In this document: positions 51,630 through 59,948 of the stretch, in pieces | Position numbering within the stretch: position 1 is the first letter of the stretch | How the letters are laid out: each line of letters opens with the position of its first letter | NCBI GenBank assembly: GCA_900540855.1 | Contig: UQHK01000008.1 | Coordinates: 1-64,000, forward strand | DNA from: an uncultured Collinsella sp. | GTDB lineage: Bacteria; Actinomycetota; Coriobacteriia; Coriobacteriales; Coriobacteriaceae | DNA length: 64,000 bases | Direction of reading: 5' to 3' | The notes under the pieces: generated by a model | The model's database searches: none | Seen by the model: the letters and a program-made list of their open reading frames with translations, nothing else | What the model was told of the DNA's origin: nothing | Made by a program: the position numbers and the translations under genes

Positions 51630-52790
51630 ATGTCGGATTCGCCTAATTTTTTAACCTATGCCCAGACGGCGTTTGATCCGTTTGAGGAGAGGCCGTTCTG
51701 CGCGGTGGATAGCCTGGTCTTTGCGTGGTTGTCCTATTTGCGTTTGCCGGGTGATATGGCGGAGCTGACGAACTGGCAGGGCCTAGACGTACGCGAGCTG
51801 CTGCGTGCCGAGTGCTACCGGGACATGATTGACGACTTGTGGGACCCGGAGGGGAGCAAGGCCTTGCTGGAGGCCGTGGCAGCAAGTCCTCGCTACCGTG
51901 GCGTGCACGTTTGCGGCTATCGTGCCGTGAGCGATGTGGTGGCGACAGAGCAGTTTGCAGCCATGGCGTTCCGGTTTCCGGCGGGGTTTAGCTATCTTTC
52001 CTTCCGGGGGACCGACAGCACGATTGTGGGCTGGAAAGAGGACTTTAACATGGCGTTCCGGTATCCTGTGCCGGCCCAGGAATCCGCGGCGCGTTATGTG
52101 GACGAGGCGGCGGATGCGATTGACGGGCCGCTTTTGTGCGGAGGTCATTCCAAGGGTGGAAACCTTGCGGTGTACGGTGCGGCGATGTGCTCCGATGTCG
52201 CCCGTGCGCGAATCGAACAGGCGTATTCCCATGATGGTCCGGGTTTCGTCGAGGAGTTTCTGAACGGCAACGCCTTTGCCGATCTTTCCGGTCGAATCGA
52301 CAAGACGCTACCTCGGTCGTCGATCTTTGGCATGATGTTCGAGACGCAGGAGGACTATGCCATCGTTGAGAGCACCGAGTTCAGCCTGCTGCAGCACAAT
52401 CCCTTTAGCTGGGTGGTTGATGGTCGCGACTTCGTGTACTGTGAGCGCCTGTCCGCCGGTGCTCGATACGTTGATGGCTCCATTCGCGAGATGCTGCTTG
52501 CAGTTTCGCCTAGCGAGCGCGAGCGTTTTGTAGATGCGTTGTTCTCCGTGTTTGAGGCTACGGGTGCTGAGCGGTTTGCGGATATCGCTGGGAATCTGCG
52601 CGAGAGCCTGCCCGTGATGCTCCAGGCTGCGCAAGGGTTTGACAAGGATACGCGACGCTTTGTCTCGCAGACCATCGTGGCAATTCTTAAGTGTGCGCTG
52701 CTGCCCAAACGTCCCGAGTTCAGCGTGCCTTCTAGTGGTAAGAGCCTGGCAGAACAGCTCGAGGTATGGCAGTCCGAGCTCCTGCGCTAG
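51630..52790 (+). CDS. DUF2974 (Mbeg1-like) alpha/beta-hydrolase
   Basis: A 386-residue lipase-like protein. YLSFRGTDSTIVGWKEDFNM gives the oxyanion region and LLCGGHSKGGNLAVYGA the nucleophile elbow GxSxG with Ser near residue 173; HDGPGFVEEF follows, as in DUF2974. No signal peptide. The family occurs widely in Firmicutes and gut actinobacteria; substrate unknown. ATG 51630 follows GGGAGG. The gene is bracketed by 32-bp direct repeats. Confidence 0.85.
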   Translation: MSDSPNFLTYAQTAFDPFEERPFCAVDSLVFAWLSYLRLPGDMAELTNWQGLDVRELLRAECYRDMIDDLWDPEGSKALLEAVAASPRYRGVHVCGYRAVSDVVATEQFAAMAFRFPAGFSYLSFRGTDSTIVGWKEDFNMAFRYPVPAQESAARYVDEAADAIDGPLLCGGHSKGGNLAVYGAAMCSDVARARIEQAYSHDGPGFVEEFLNGNAFADLSGRIDKTLPRSSIFGMMFETQEDYAIVESTEFSLLQHNPFSWVVDGRDFVYCERLSAGARYVDGSIREMLLAVSPSERERFVDALFSVFEATGAERFADIAGNLRESLPVMLQAAQGFDKDTRRFVSQTIVAILKCALLPKRPEFSVPSSGKSLAEQLEVWQSELLR

Positions 52791-52793
52791 CCA

Positions 52794-52825
52794 TTGGTGC
52801 AAAGCAACCTGTCCCCGATGCACCA
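52794..52825 (+). repeat. 32-bp direct repeat, right copy
   Basis: Same unit as 51562-51593 with three substitutions, starting three bases after the DUF2974 stop codon. It shares the AACCTGWCCC core with the motifs near 30.4 and 31.1 kb. Confidence 0.8.
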
Positions 52826-52901
52826 ATCTTCGATGCGCCTGGGGCGGGCTCGACCGCTATACTGGTTCGTGCTCAATTCAATCTAGAACGGAATGCCGTA
52901 T

Positions 52902-53906
52902 ATGAAAATCAATCATGCGATTCTGCATATCCTGGACTTTGACTCTGCCGTCAACGTTATGAGCCAGCGCGAGCTCGATATCGAGAGCCGTACCGTGCGC
53001 AACTTCGTGACCACGCATCTGCGCCGCGCACGTACCTCGGCCGACAATAAACGCGCCGCGTTTGCCGAGAACTCTGCGTTTGGCGGCGAGCTCAAGGGCT
53101 ATTTCTTTGGCGAGCGCGAGTTCGTAGACCTGTCGCAGCAGATTGCGGAGTTCATTTCCTCCGAGCTTACCAAGGCCGAAAAAGCCGAGTCCACCGATGT
53201 GCTCGTGGCCGACTTTGACGACGATGAGGATGCCCGCTGGTTTGCCGTGATGCTGCTGGGCTCCAAGCAGGCCTTTATGCACGAGGTGGGCCGCGAGGAG
53301 GGCGAGGTACGCAACGACATCGCGCGCCACTATGCTATCCTGCCGAATCCTTCCCAAAAGGTGCCAAGCTATGCCATCGTGCGTGCGGGCACCATGGAGA
53401 TCGGCTATGTGGACAAGAAGCGCAAGATTGCCGGCGAAGACCGCATGCTCATTCCCGACGGTCTGCTGCAGTGCGATACGGGCGTGTCGGGCAAGGAGGT
53501 CATCGACACCGTGACGCGCGTGGTCGAGGAAGTCGCCGAGGAGCACGGTGCCAATACGGCCGTAGCGCTCGCTAAGGTTAAGGCTGCCGTTGCCGAGAAG
53601 GTTGAGGATGACGAGGAGCTGCCGCCCTGGGATATCGTCGATGAGGTCTTTGAGGACGAGCCGGTCATCAAGGAGAGCGTACGCGCGGCGCTGACCGAAG
53701 AGAAGGTGCCCGAGCGTGTGCCCGTGGAGCGCAAGCAGGTCGAGCGTGCGGCCGTGCGCAACCACAAGATTCGTACCGATACGGGCATCGAGATCAGCTT
53801 TCCGGCCGAGATGGGCTCGAACTCCGAGTACATCGAGTTCGTCAACGAGCCCAACGGCCTCATTTCCATCGAGCTCAAAAACATCGGCAGCATCGAGAAT
53901 AGATAA
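52902..53906 (+). CDS. Nucleoid-associated protein, NdpA/YejK family
   Basis: A 334-residue DNA-binding protein. It begins INHAILHILDFDS as the family does, with GEREFVDLSQQIAEFISSEL, then ARWFAVMLLGSKQAFMHEV and ILPNPSQKVPSYAIV in the core. The C-terminal region (about 200-270) is rich in Glu and Lys. ATG 52902 is chosen because it fits the family start; ATG 52893 is also possible. Converges with dapH. Confidence 0.82.
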   Translation: MKINHAILHILDFDSAVNVMSQRELDIESRTVRNFVTTHLRRARTSADNKRAAFAENSAFGGELKGYFFGEREFVDLSQQIAEFISSELTKAEKAESTDVLVADFDDDEDARWFAVMLLGSKQAFMHEVGREEGEVRNDIARHYAILPNPSQKVPSYAIVRAGTMEIGYVDKKRKIAGEDRMLIPDGLLQCDTGVSGKEVIDTVTRVVEEVAEEHGANTAVALAKVKAAVAEKVEDDEELPPWDIVDEVFEDEPVIKESVRAALTEEKVPERVPVERKQVERAAVRNHKIRTDTGIEISFPAEMGSNSEYIEFVNEPNGLISIELKNIGSIENR

Positions 53907-53932
53907 ACTGCGCTTGGACGCTGCAGAAAAAC

Positions 53933-53966
53933 AAAGGTCGAAACCCTTCGGGACTTCGGCCTTTTT
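53933..53966 (+). terminator. Terminator of the nucleoid-protein gene
   Basis: AAAGGTCGAA pairs with TTCGGCCTTT (one wobble), with an inner CCC/GGG pair, followed by TTTTT. Confidence 0.85.
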
Positions 53967-54001
53967 GCTTGGAGCTGAATTGAGTTGCAGACTGAGCATA
54001 C

Positions 54002-54148
54002 GTCAGCGAAAACGCCCCTAGGCGAGCAAGGTGACGTGAAAGAGGAGGGAAGCGTACTTCGGTACGCGACCGACGATTGAACGTCAGATTGCCGCTTAGG
54101 GGCGTTTGCAGCGTCGAGCCGTTACGCGGTTTGGTAAAACCGCGTAAC
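54002..54148 (-). repeat. 147-bp structured repeat, copy 2 (after dapH)
   Basis: Reverse-complement copy of 39930-40076 with five differences. On the minus strand the 12-bp hairpin GTTACGCGGTTT starts two bases after the dapH stop, so both copies have the same orientation relative to the gene they follow. The loop change CAAA to CGAA and the T to C change in the outer stem leave the fold almost intact. Confidence 0.88.
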
Positions 54149-54150
54149 TT

Positions 54151-54870
54151 CTACAGCCGGCGTAAGCCTTCCTCGAGTCCGGTCTTGCTGTCGGTCTTCT
54201 CGTCGCGCATCTTGATGACGCGGGCGGGGACGCCGGCCACGACGGCACCAGCGGGGACGTCCTCGACGCACACGGCGCCGGCGGCAACGACAGCGCCCTT
54301 GCCTACGTGCACGCCTTCCAGGACCACGGCGTTGGCGCCGATCATGACATCGTCCTCGATGATGACGGGCGTGGCGCTTGCGGGTTCAACGACGCCTGCC
54401 AACACGGTACCGGCGCCGATGTGGCAGTTCTTGCCCACGGTGGCGCGGCCGCCCAGCACGGCGCCCATGTCGATCATGGAGCCCTCACCGATGACGGAGC
54501 CGATATTGATGATGGCACCCATCATGATGACGGCGCGATCGCCGATCTCGACGCGGTCACGGATGATCGCGCCCGGCTCGATGCGGGCGTTGATGCCCTT
54601 AAGGTCGAGCATGGGCACGGCGGAGTTGCGGCAATCGTTCTCCACATCGTAGTAATCGATGGAATCGGCATTGGCATCAAGGATGGCTTTGAGCTCATCC
54701 CAGTCACCAAAGACGGTCTTGCCACGACGACCGCCGTAGACGTGCGCATTGCCCCACTGGACCTTCATGCCGGGCTTCTCGCGCACGTACAGTTTGACGG
54801 GCGTCTTTTTGGGCGCGGTGGCGATGTAGTTGATAATCTCCTGGGCATCCATCTCGGCTGCATTGCTCAT
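54151..54870 (-). CDS. dapH: Tetrahydrodipicolinate N-acetyltransferase
   Basis: Acetylates tetrahydrodipicolinate with acetyl-CoA, the branch step of the acetylase lysine pathway. The 239-residue protein has an N-terminal alpha domain (EIINYIATAPKKTPVKLYV) and a left-handed beta-helix of hexapeptide repeats (IIRDRVEIGDRAVIMMGAII). The N-terminal PVKLYV segment and size identify the acetyl (DapH) rather than succinyl (DapD) type. Last gene of the lysA-dapA-dapB-dapH operon, 39 bases after dapB. Confidence 0.93.
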   Translation of the reverse strand: MSNAAEMDAQEIINYIATAPKKTPVKLYVREKPGMKVQWGNAHVYGGRRGKTVFGDWDELKAILDANADSIDYYDVENDCRNSAVPMLDLKGINARIEPGAIIRDRVEIGDRAVIMMGAIINIGSVIGEGSMIDMGAVLGGRATVGKNCHIGAGTVLAGVVEPASATPVIIEDDVMIGANAVVLEGVHVGKGAVVAAGAVCVEDVPAGAVVAGVPARVIKMRDEKTDSKTGLEEGLRRL

Positions 54871-54909
54871 TTGCTGTCTCTCCTTTGGGTGGATCCGGTT
54901 GATACCTGG

Positions 54910-55650
54910 TTAGGCAAACATGACCTGGTCGAACGTATAGAAGCCGTGCTCGCGGGTGACGAGCTTCTGCGCGGCTGCCAGGGCGCCGTTGACGAAGATC
55001 TGACGGCTTGTGGCGCGATGCGTGAGCGTGACTTCTTCGTCCTGGCCAAAGAAACTCACTTCGTGCACGCCGGCGACAGTGCCACCGCGCAGCGAGTGCA
55101 TGCCGATCTCCTTGGGGTCGCGCGCTCCGCACATGCCCTCGCGGCCATAGACGGGGTGGTAGCCTGCCTCGGGCTCGGCCTCGACTACGGCGTCGAGCAG
55201 CAGCTTTGCAGTGCCGCTGGGGGCATCGACCTTTTGGTTATGGTGCGTCTCGACGATTTCGCAGTCAAAGCCGGGCAGCTCGCGTGTGGCCTGTGCTACC
55301 AGATGACGCAGGGCTGCGATACCGATGGAGTAATTGCCCGAGTGCATGACGCGGGTGTTCTGGCCCAGCTCACGCAGACGGTCCATCTGCTCGGGGGTGT
55401 AGCCTGTGGTGCCGGAAACGAGTGCGGCGCCCGTGCGCTCGACATAGGAGACGACGGCATCGAAGGTCACGACGTTCGAGAAGTCGATAATCACATCGGC
55501 AGCCGGTGCGTTTTCGAGCTCGCTCAAATCGAAGCCAATCTGGGCCACGATATCAAAAACGGGCTGACCGGCGGCGTCGACAATGCCCTCGGCGGTAGTG
55601 CGGATGAGCGAGCCCATGCGGCCCGTTCCCATAATGACGGTCTTAATCAA
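54910..55650 (-). CDS. dapB: 4-hydroxy-tetrahydrodipicolinate reductase
   Basis: NAD(P)H-dependent reduction that gives tetrahydrodipicolinate. The 246-residue protein starts IKTVIMGTGRMGSLIRTT (Rossmann), has DVIIDFSNVVTF, SGTTGYTPEQMDRL, HSGNYSIGIAAL, and the catalytic pair in VETHHNQKVDAPSGTA. It begins at TTG 55650, which overlaps the dapA stop by eight bases (TTGATTAA) after AGGGAGC, so dapA and dapB are translationally coupled. Confidence 0.95.
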   Translation of the reverse strand: MIKTVIMGTGRMGSLIRTTAEGIVDAAGQPVFDIVAQIGFDLSELENAPAADVIIDFSNVVTFDAVVSYVERTGAALVSGTTGYTPEQMDRLRELGQNTRVMHSGNYSIGIAALRHLVAQATRELPGFDCEIVETHHNQKVDAPSGTAKLLLDAVVEAEPEAGYHPVYGREGMCGARDPKEIGMHSLRGGTVAGVHEVSFFGQDEEVTLTHRATSRQIFVNGALAAAQKLVTREHGFYTFDQVMFA

Positions 55651-56533
55651 GCAGACCAGCTCCCTTCAGAGCATTGGTAAGTGCGGAGCGCGTGTCGTCT
55701 GCCATGGGGCACAGCGGCATGCGGTAGTTTGCCTCGATCATACCCATCTGGGCGAGCGCTTCCTTAACGGGGATGGGGTTGACCTCACTAAAAAGGGCGT
55801 TGATGAGCGGCTGACCGGCAATCTGGATATCGCGGGCGCGCTCCACGTCGCCGTCCAGATAGGCGCGGCACATGTCGTGCACGAGCTGCGGCTGAACGTC
55901 GGCCCACACGCTGATGGTGCCCGAAGCGCCCAGGCTCATGAGCGGCACGGTGAGCGCGTCCTCGCCCGAGTACATGCGGAAATCGTCGGACAGCAGGTGG
56001 GCGATCTTGGCCGCGCAGGCGACGTCGCCCGAGGCCTCCTTGATGCCCATGATGTTGGGGTGTGCGGCCAAGCGCTCTACGTTGTGCTCGCTGATACCGC
56101 AGCCACAGCGGCCGGGGATGTTGTACAGGATGCAGGGGATGTCCACGGCATCGGCGACGGTCTTAAAGTGCTGATAGATGCCCTCTTCATTGGACTTGTT
56201 GTAGTAGGGGGTGATGAGCAGCAGACCGTCGGCGCCTAGGCCCTGATAGGTGAGCGACTTGGTGAGCATGGTCTGCGTGGAGTTGGAGCCCGAGCCGGCG
56301 ATGACGGGGACGCGTCCTGCAACATGCTTGACCACGGCGGCGACGACGGAGTTGTCCTCGTCGTCGGTCATCGTGGCACTCTCACCGGTGGTGCCCAGGG
56401 TGAGGATGGCGTCGGTGCCATTTTGCAAGTGGAAATCGATAAGGCGCTCGAGCGCGTCAAAGTCGACGCTGCCGTCCTTTTTAAACGGCGTGACAAGGGC
56501 GACGATTGAGCCCTCGAGGTTGCGGATATCCAT
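55643..56533 (-). CDS. dapA: 4-hydroxy-tetrahydrodipicolinate synthase, internal start within the LysA frame
   Basis: Condenses aspartate semialdehyde with pyruvate. From the internal ATG 56533 the product is 296 residues, the normal DapA length. It has VALVTPFKKDGSVDFDAL, GTTGESATM (Thr49), TPYYNKSNEEG (Tyr111), YNIPGRCG (Tyr137) and Schiff-base Lys165 in MGIKEASGD. GAAGGAG lies six bases before the ATG, a strong SD, which argues for independent translation even though the upstream lysA frame does not stop. Couples to dapB by overlap. Confidence 0.9.
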   Translation of the reverse strand: MDIRNLEGSIVALVTPFKKDGSVDFDALERLIDFHLQNGTDAILTLGTTGESATMTDDEDNSVVAAVVKHVAGRVPVIAGSGSNSTQTMLTKSLTYQGLGADGLLLITPYYNKSNEEGIYQHFKTVADAVDIPCILYNIPGRCGCGISEHNVERLAAHPNIMGIKEASGDVACAAKIAHLLSDDFRMYSGEDALTVPLMSLGASGTISVWADVQPQLVHDMCRAYLDGDVERARDIQIAGQPLINALFSEVNPIPVKEALAQMGMIEANYRMPLCPMADDTRSALTNALKGAGLLD

Positions 56534-57952
56534 GTTCTTCTCCTTCGCCTCCGCGATCTGGATGCGTTTGTTCCATTGAGCTGCGACTGCCAGACGCTCG
56601 TCTTGGGCGCGACGGCGGGCACTTTCGGCGCGCGACTTGGCCAGCAGCTCGCGGCCGCACGGCAGCACGTCAAGCGTGGCAAAGTAATCGCCCGGGCGCT
56701 CGGCGCGGCGGATGAGGTCGGCCGAGCCATCGGGGCGCAGCAGGACCTCGGCGGAGCGCAGCCGTCCGTTGTAGTTGTAGCCCATGGAATAGCCATGCGC
56801 GCCGGTATCGTGGATTACAAGCAGGTCACCCATGTCGATATGCGGCAGCTCGCGATCGATAGCGAACTTGTCGTTGTTCTCGCATAGGTTGCCCGTGATG
56901 TCATAGGTGTTCGTGACGGGCGCTGTGGCCTTGTCGGCGCCGCCCGGCTGACCCATCACCGTAATGTGGTGGTAGGCGCCATACATGGCAGGGCGAATCA
57001 AATCGACGGCGCTTGCATCGACACCGATATAGTCCTTGTAGATCTGCTTCTCGTGGATGGCCTTGGTGACCAGACAGCCGTAGGGGCCCATCATAAAGCG
57101 GCCCATCTCGGTGCAGATGGCCACATCGCCCATGCCGGCGGGAACCAGGATCTCGTCGTATGCCGCGTGTACTCCCTCGCCGATGGCGTGAATGTCGTTC
57201 GCCTGCTGCTCGGGCAGATAGGGAATGCCGACGCCGCCGGACAGATTGATAAAGGCGACGTGTGCGCCGGTCTCGCGCTCCAGGCGTACGGCAAGCTCAA
57301 AGAGGATGCGCGCGAGCTTGGGGTAGTAGTCGTTGGTGACGGTGTTGCTGGCAAGGAATGCGTGGATGCCAAAGTCTTCGGCGCCCTTGGCCTTGAGTAT
57401 GCGGAAGGCCTCGAAGAGCTGCTCGGTGGTCATGCCATATTTGGAGTCGCCTGGGTTGTCCATGATGCCGTTGGAGAGCTGAAACAGTCCGCCCGGATTA
57501 AAGCGGCAGCTGACCGTCTTGGGGATGGGCCCCGCAACACGCTCAAAGAACTCAATGTGGCTGATGTCGTCAAAGTTGACGATGGCACCCAGCTTGTCGG
57601 CGAGCTCAAAGTCGGCAGCCGGTGTGTCGTTGGACGAGAACATGATGTCGTGTCCCGTGATACCCAGCGAGCGGGCGATCATGAGCTCGGTATAGCTCGA
57701 GCAATCGCAGCCGCAGCCGTATTCGTTGAGAATGGAGATGAGCGCCGGGTTGGGGTTGGCCTTGACGGCAAAGTATTCCTTAAAGCCCGGGTTCCATGCA
57801 AAGGCGTCGCGCACTTCTTGCATGTTGCGGCGGATGCCCGCCTCGTCGTATAGATGAAACGGCGTGGGGAACTGCTCGACGATATGCTCGAGTGTCTCCT
57901 TGTCCACAAACGGCTGCTTGGCCGCATATGCCTCGTTGGGGGTCAATGCCAT
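55643..57952 (-). CDS. lysA: Diaminopimelate decarboxylase continuous in frame with dihydrodipicolinate synthase (LysA-DapA)
   Basis: One open frame of 769 residues. Residues 1 to about 440 are LysA, which decarboxylates meso-diaminopimelate to lysine: PLP Lys64 in FAVKANPNP, INLSGGVGIPY, CTEMGR, LCENNDKFA with the active-site Cys, and GAHGYSMGYNYNGRLR. A helical Arg/Ala-rich segment of about 35 residues has no stop codon and runs into a complete DapA starting at residue 474. An SD and ATG precede DapA inside the frame, so both a fusion and separate DapA could be made. ATG 57952 is preceded by GCGAGG. A lysine riboswitch lies upstream. Confidence 0.9.
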   Translation of the reverse strand: MALTPNEAYAAKQPFVDKETLEHIVEQFPTPFHLYDEAGIRRNMQEVRDAFAWNPGFKEYFAVKANPNPALISILNEYGCGCDCSSYTELMIARSLGITGHDIMFSSNDTPAADFELADKLGAIVNFDDISHIEFFERVAGPIPKTVSCRFNPGGLFQLSNGIMDNPGDSKYGMTTEQLFEAFRILKAKGAEDFGIHAFLASNTVTNDYYPKLARILFELAVRLERETGAHVAFINLSGGVGIPYLPEQQANDIHAIGEGVHAAYDEILVPAGMGDVAICTEMGRFMMGPYGCLVTKAIHEKQIYKDYIGVDASAVDLIRPAMYGAYHHITVMGQPGGADKATAPVTNTYDITGNLCENNDKFAIDRELPHIDMGDLLVIHDTGAHGYSMGYNYNGRLRSAEVLLRPDGSADLIRRAERPGDYFATLDVLPCGRELLAKSRAESARRRAQDERLAVAAQWNKRIQIAEAKEKNMDIRNLEGSIVALVTPFKKDGSVDFDALERLIDFHLQNGTDAILTLGTTGESATMTDDEDNSVVAAVVKHVAGRVPVIAGSGSNSTQTMLTKSLTYQGLGADGLLLITPYYNKSNEEGIYQHFKTVADAVDIPCILYNIPGRCGCGISEHNVERLAAHPNIMGIKEASGDVACAAKIAHLLSDDFRMYSGEDALTVPLMSLGASGTISVWADVQPQLVHDMCRAYLDGDVERARDIQIAGQPLINALFSEVNPIPVKEALAQMGMIEANYRMPLCPMADDTRSALTNALKGAGLLD

Positions 57953-58023
57953 GTCCCGTAAACCTCGCTATCCAGACGGCGCCATCTGCGCATCGAATCC
58001 GCATAGCGTGGACCCAATGTCCG

Positions 58024-58180
58024 GATAGCGCTCCCGCATTGCTGCAGACAGTCCTGTGGGTGTTTCCCACAGGCCCACCAGGTTGTTCGTGCCCGAAAAG
58101 CCCAGTTCGGCGGGTTTCGCCTCCCCACGGGGTCAAAGCCTGCCGGCTCGCCCGCGGTTCTTCGTGCCCGCGCCTCTATC
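58024..58180 (-). ncRNA. Lysine riboswitch (L box)
   Basis: On the minus strand, upstream of lysA, the conserved landmarks occur in order: GATAGAGGCGCG at the 5' end, GGGGAGGCGAAACCCGCCGA in the middle, CTGTGGGAAACACCCACAG as a perfect hairpin, ACTGTCTGC, and GGGAGCGCTATCC closing P1 (GATAG with CTATC). This matches the Bacillus lysC L box closely. Between aptamer and start codon, CGCTATGCG (about 58005) and GGATAGCG (about 57966-57973) can pair, and the latter overlaps the P1 sequence logic and the SD GCGAGG, so translational control is likely. Confidence 0.9.
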
Positions 58181-58208
58181 AAGTGGTAACGACCCTACCA
58201 CGTTGCAC

Positions 58209-58237
58209 TTTACCAAACAAGAGTATTCGTATATAAT
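58209..58237 (+). promoter_or_regulatory. Promoter of the M20 deacetylase gene
   Basis: TTTACC (58209-58214), 17-base spacer, TATAAT (58232-58237), 94 bases before the start codon. Confidence 0.65.
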
Positions 58238-58330
58238 GTTTAAAAAATGCAGGGATATACTGGAAACATGTGCGCCACAGTCCTGTATCACAATAAGTTG
58301 CAACAGATGTGCCTCACGAAGGGATCCTCT

Positions 58331-59518
58331 ATGACCGAGCTCCAAGAACTCCGTCGCTATCGCCGCGATCTCCATCGCATTCCGGAGCTCGATTTCGATC
58401 TTCCGCAAACCATTGCTTATATCGAGGGCGTGCTGGCACCGCTCACCTGCGAAGTGACCCATCCGTGCCCCAGCTGCGTCTGTGCTTTCTTCGACGCCGG
58501 CGTTGATGCCGCGCATGCCACGGCGATTCGCGCCGATATGGACGCGCTGCCCATCGCGGAGGCGACGGGAGCGGCCTTTGCCTCGACGCATCCCGGCAAG
58601 ATGCATGCTTGCGGGCACGATGGACACATGGCCATGGCGCTTGCCGCCGCGACGCATGTCGACCGTACGATTCGCGAACAGCCGGGCGCCATTAGGCGCA
58701 ATGTTCTCTTTGTGTTCCAGCCGGCCGAGGAAACGACCGGTGGTGCCAAGACGGTATGCGAGAGTGGTGTATTCGAGCGCTATGGGGCCGACCGCATTTT
58801 TGGCTTCCATGTGTGGCCCGATCTGCCTGCCGGCACGTTGGCGAGTTGTTCCGGTCCGCTGCTGGCGCGTTCGAGCGAGACGCATATCCATATTCACGGT
58901 ACGAGCATCCACATCGCTAAGACCTATGGTGTGCCGGTTGGGGAGTCGCACGATGCCGCGTTGGCGGCAGCAAAGTTTTTGGTTGCCGAGCGCGAGCTGA
59001 TGGACGAGCTGGGCACCGACGAGCCCTGTATCGGTAAGTTTGGTCTGCTGCAGGCCGGTACGGTTTGTAACGCGGTAGCGGGGGAGGCCCATGTGGCCGG
59101 AAGCCTGCGTGTGTTTACGGACGACATGTTCGACCGGGCGCGCGAAGGTGTGTGCCGCGTGCTTGATGAGGCATGCGCTGCAACGGGCTGCACGTACGAT
59201 CTCGACTTTGCCGAGGGCTATCCGCCGGTCGACAACGACCCCGAGTTATTTGCCCGAATCGCGCCTGCTCTGCCCGAGTTACAGCTCGTGGACGAGCCGC
59301 TGCTGATTGCCGAGGATTTCGCGTTCTATCAGCGCCATCTGCCGGGCGTGTTTTTCTTGCTGGGCACGGGCGTGCCAGAGGACCAAGACAACCCGAGTGA
59401 TTCGGATGGCTGCCCCGCCTATGCCGCAAGCGCTCTGCATACCGATAGCATGCTCTTCGACGAGGAAATCCTACTCAAAGGCCTCGATGTCTACAAACGA
59501 TTGCTTGGCTTGGAGTGA
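58331..59518 (+). CDS. M20-family amidohydrolase, probable N-acetyldiaminopimelate deacetylase
   Basis: Zinc-dependent amide hydrolase of 395 residues. RRDLHRIPELDFDLPQT, IRADMDALPIAEATG (metal Asp), MHACGHDGHMAM (metal His), FQPAEETTGGA (catalytic Glu), FGFHVWPDLPAG and the C-terminal LIAEDFAFYQRHLPGVFF (metal Glu) define the M20D subfamily, which includes N-acetyl-LL-diaminopimelate deacetylase and IAA-amino-acid hydrolases. Divergence from a lysine operon that uses dapH makes the deacetylase assignment likely. ATG 58331 follows AAGGGA. Confidence 0.87.
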   Translation: MTELQELRRYRRDLHRIPELDFDLPQTIAYIEGVLAPLTCEVTHPCPSCVCAFFDAGVDAAHATAIRADMDALPIAEATGAAFASTHPGKMHACGHDGHMAMALAAATHVDRTIREQPGAIRRNVLFVFQPAEETTGGAKTVCESGVFERYGADRIFGFHVWPDLPAGTLASCSGPLLARSSETHIHIHGTSIHIAKTYGVPVGESHDAALAAAKFLVAERELMDELGTDEPCIGKFGLLQAGTVCNAVAGEAHVAGSLRVFTDDMFDRAREGVCRVLDEACAATGCTYDLDFAEGYPPVDNDPELFARIAPALPELQLVDEPLLIAEDFAFYQRHLPGVFFLLGTGVPEDQDNPSDSDGCPAYAASALHTDSMLFDEEILLKGLDVYKRLLGLE

Positions 59519-59520
59519 CG

Positions 59521-59844
59521 ATGGAGCGACGCCGACAGTCTGCCGTGTATAGTCCTGGTGGGTGTGGGTGCGGCTTGCTGCTGCTCCCGGTTATGGCTGT
59601 GAGCATTGGCGTGATGTTTGCGCTTGCTGGGCTTGCCGCGGCGGCGCTCGTGCTGTTTATCACTGCCATCGGCGTGACGATTTGGCTCTGCCGCAATCGC
59701 GGGCAACGCCGTGCCGACGGTAAAACCAATGTTGGCTGGGTCGTCTTTCTGATCATTGCGTACCTGCTGAGTGTCAGCTACCTTGTTTTCTTTGTCCTGT
59801 TGATGATCAGTGCTTTTACCGGGGAATCCGTCACGGTGGGTTGA
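59521..59844 (+). CDS. Small membrane protein, about three helices
   Basis: A 107-residue protein with a Cys-rich N-terminal patch (GGCGCG) and hydrophobic segments at about 20-36, 38-57 and 76-100 (VGWVVFLIIAYLLSVSYLVF). The start lies two bases after the deacetylase stop, so it is coupled to that gene. No family recognised. Confidence 0.65.
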   Translation: MERRRQSAVYSPGGCGCGLLLLPVMAVSIGVMFALAGLAAAALVLFITAIGVTIWLCRNRGQRRADGKTNVGWVVFLIIAYLLSVSYLVFFVLLMISAFTGESVTVG

Positions 59845-59948
59845 TCACTGCTGGCAGACGGTCGCGCAAAGTGCGTTTGCTCGGCGTTTGGATAACTGCA
59901 TTGGCCGTTTACCGCAACCTTAGCTCTCAGCTAATGAATTCAAGTTCA

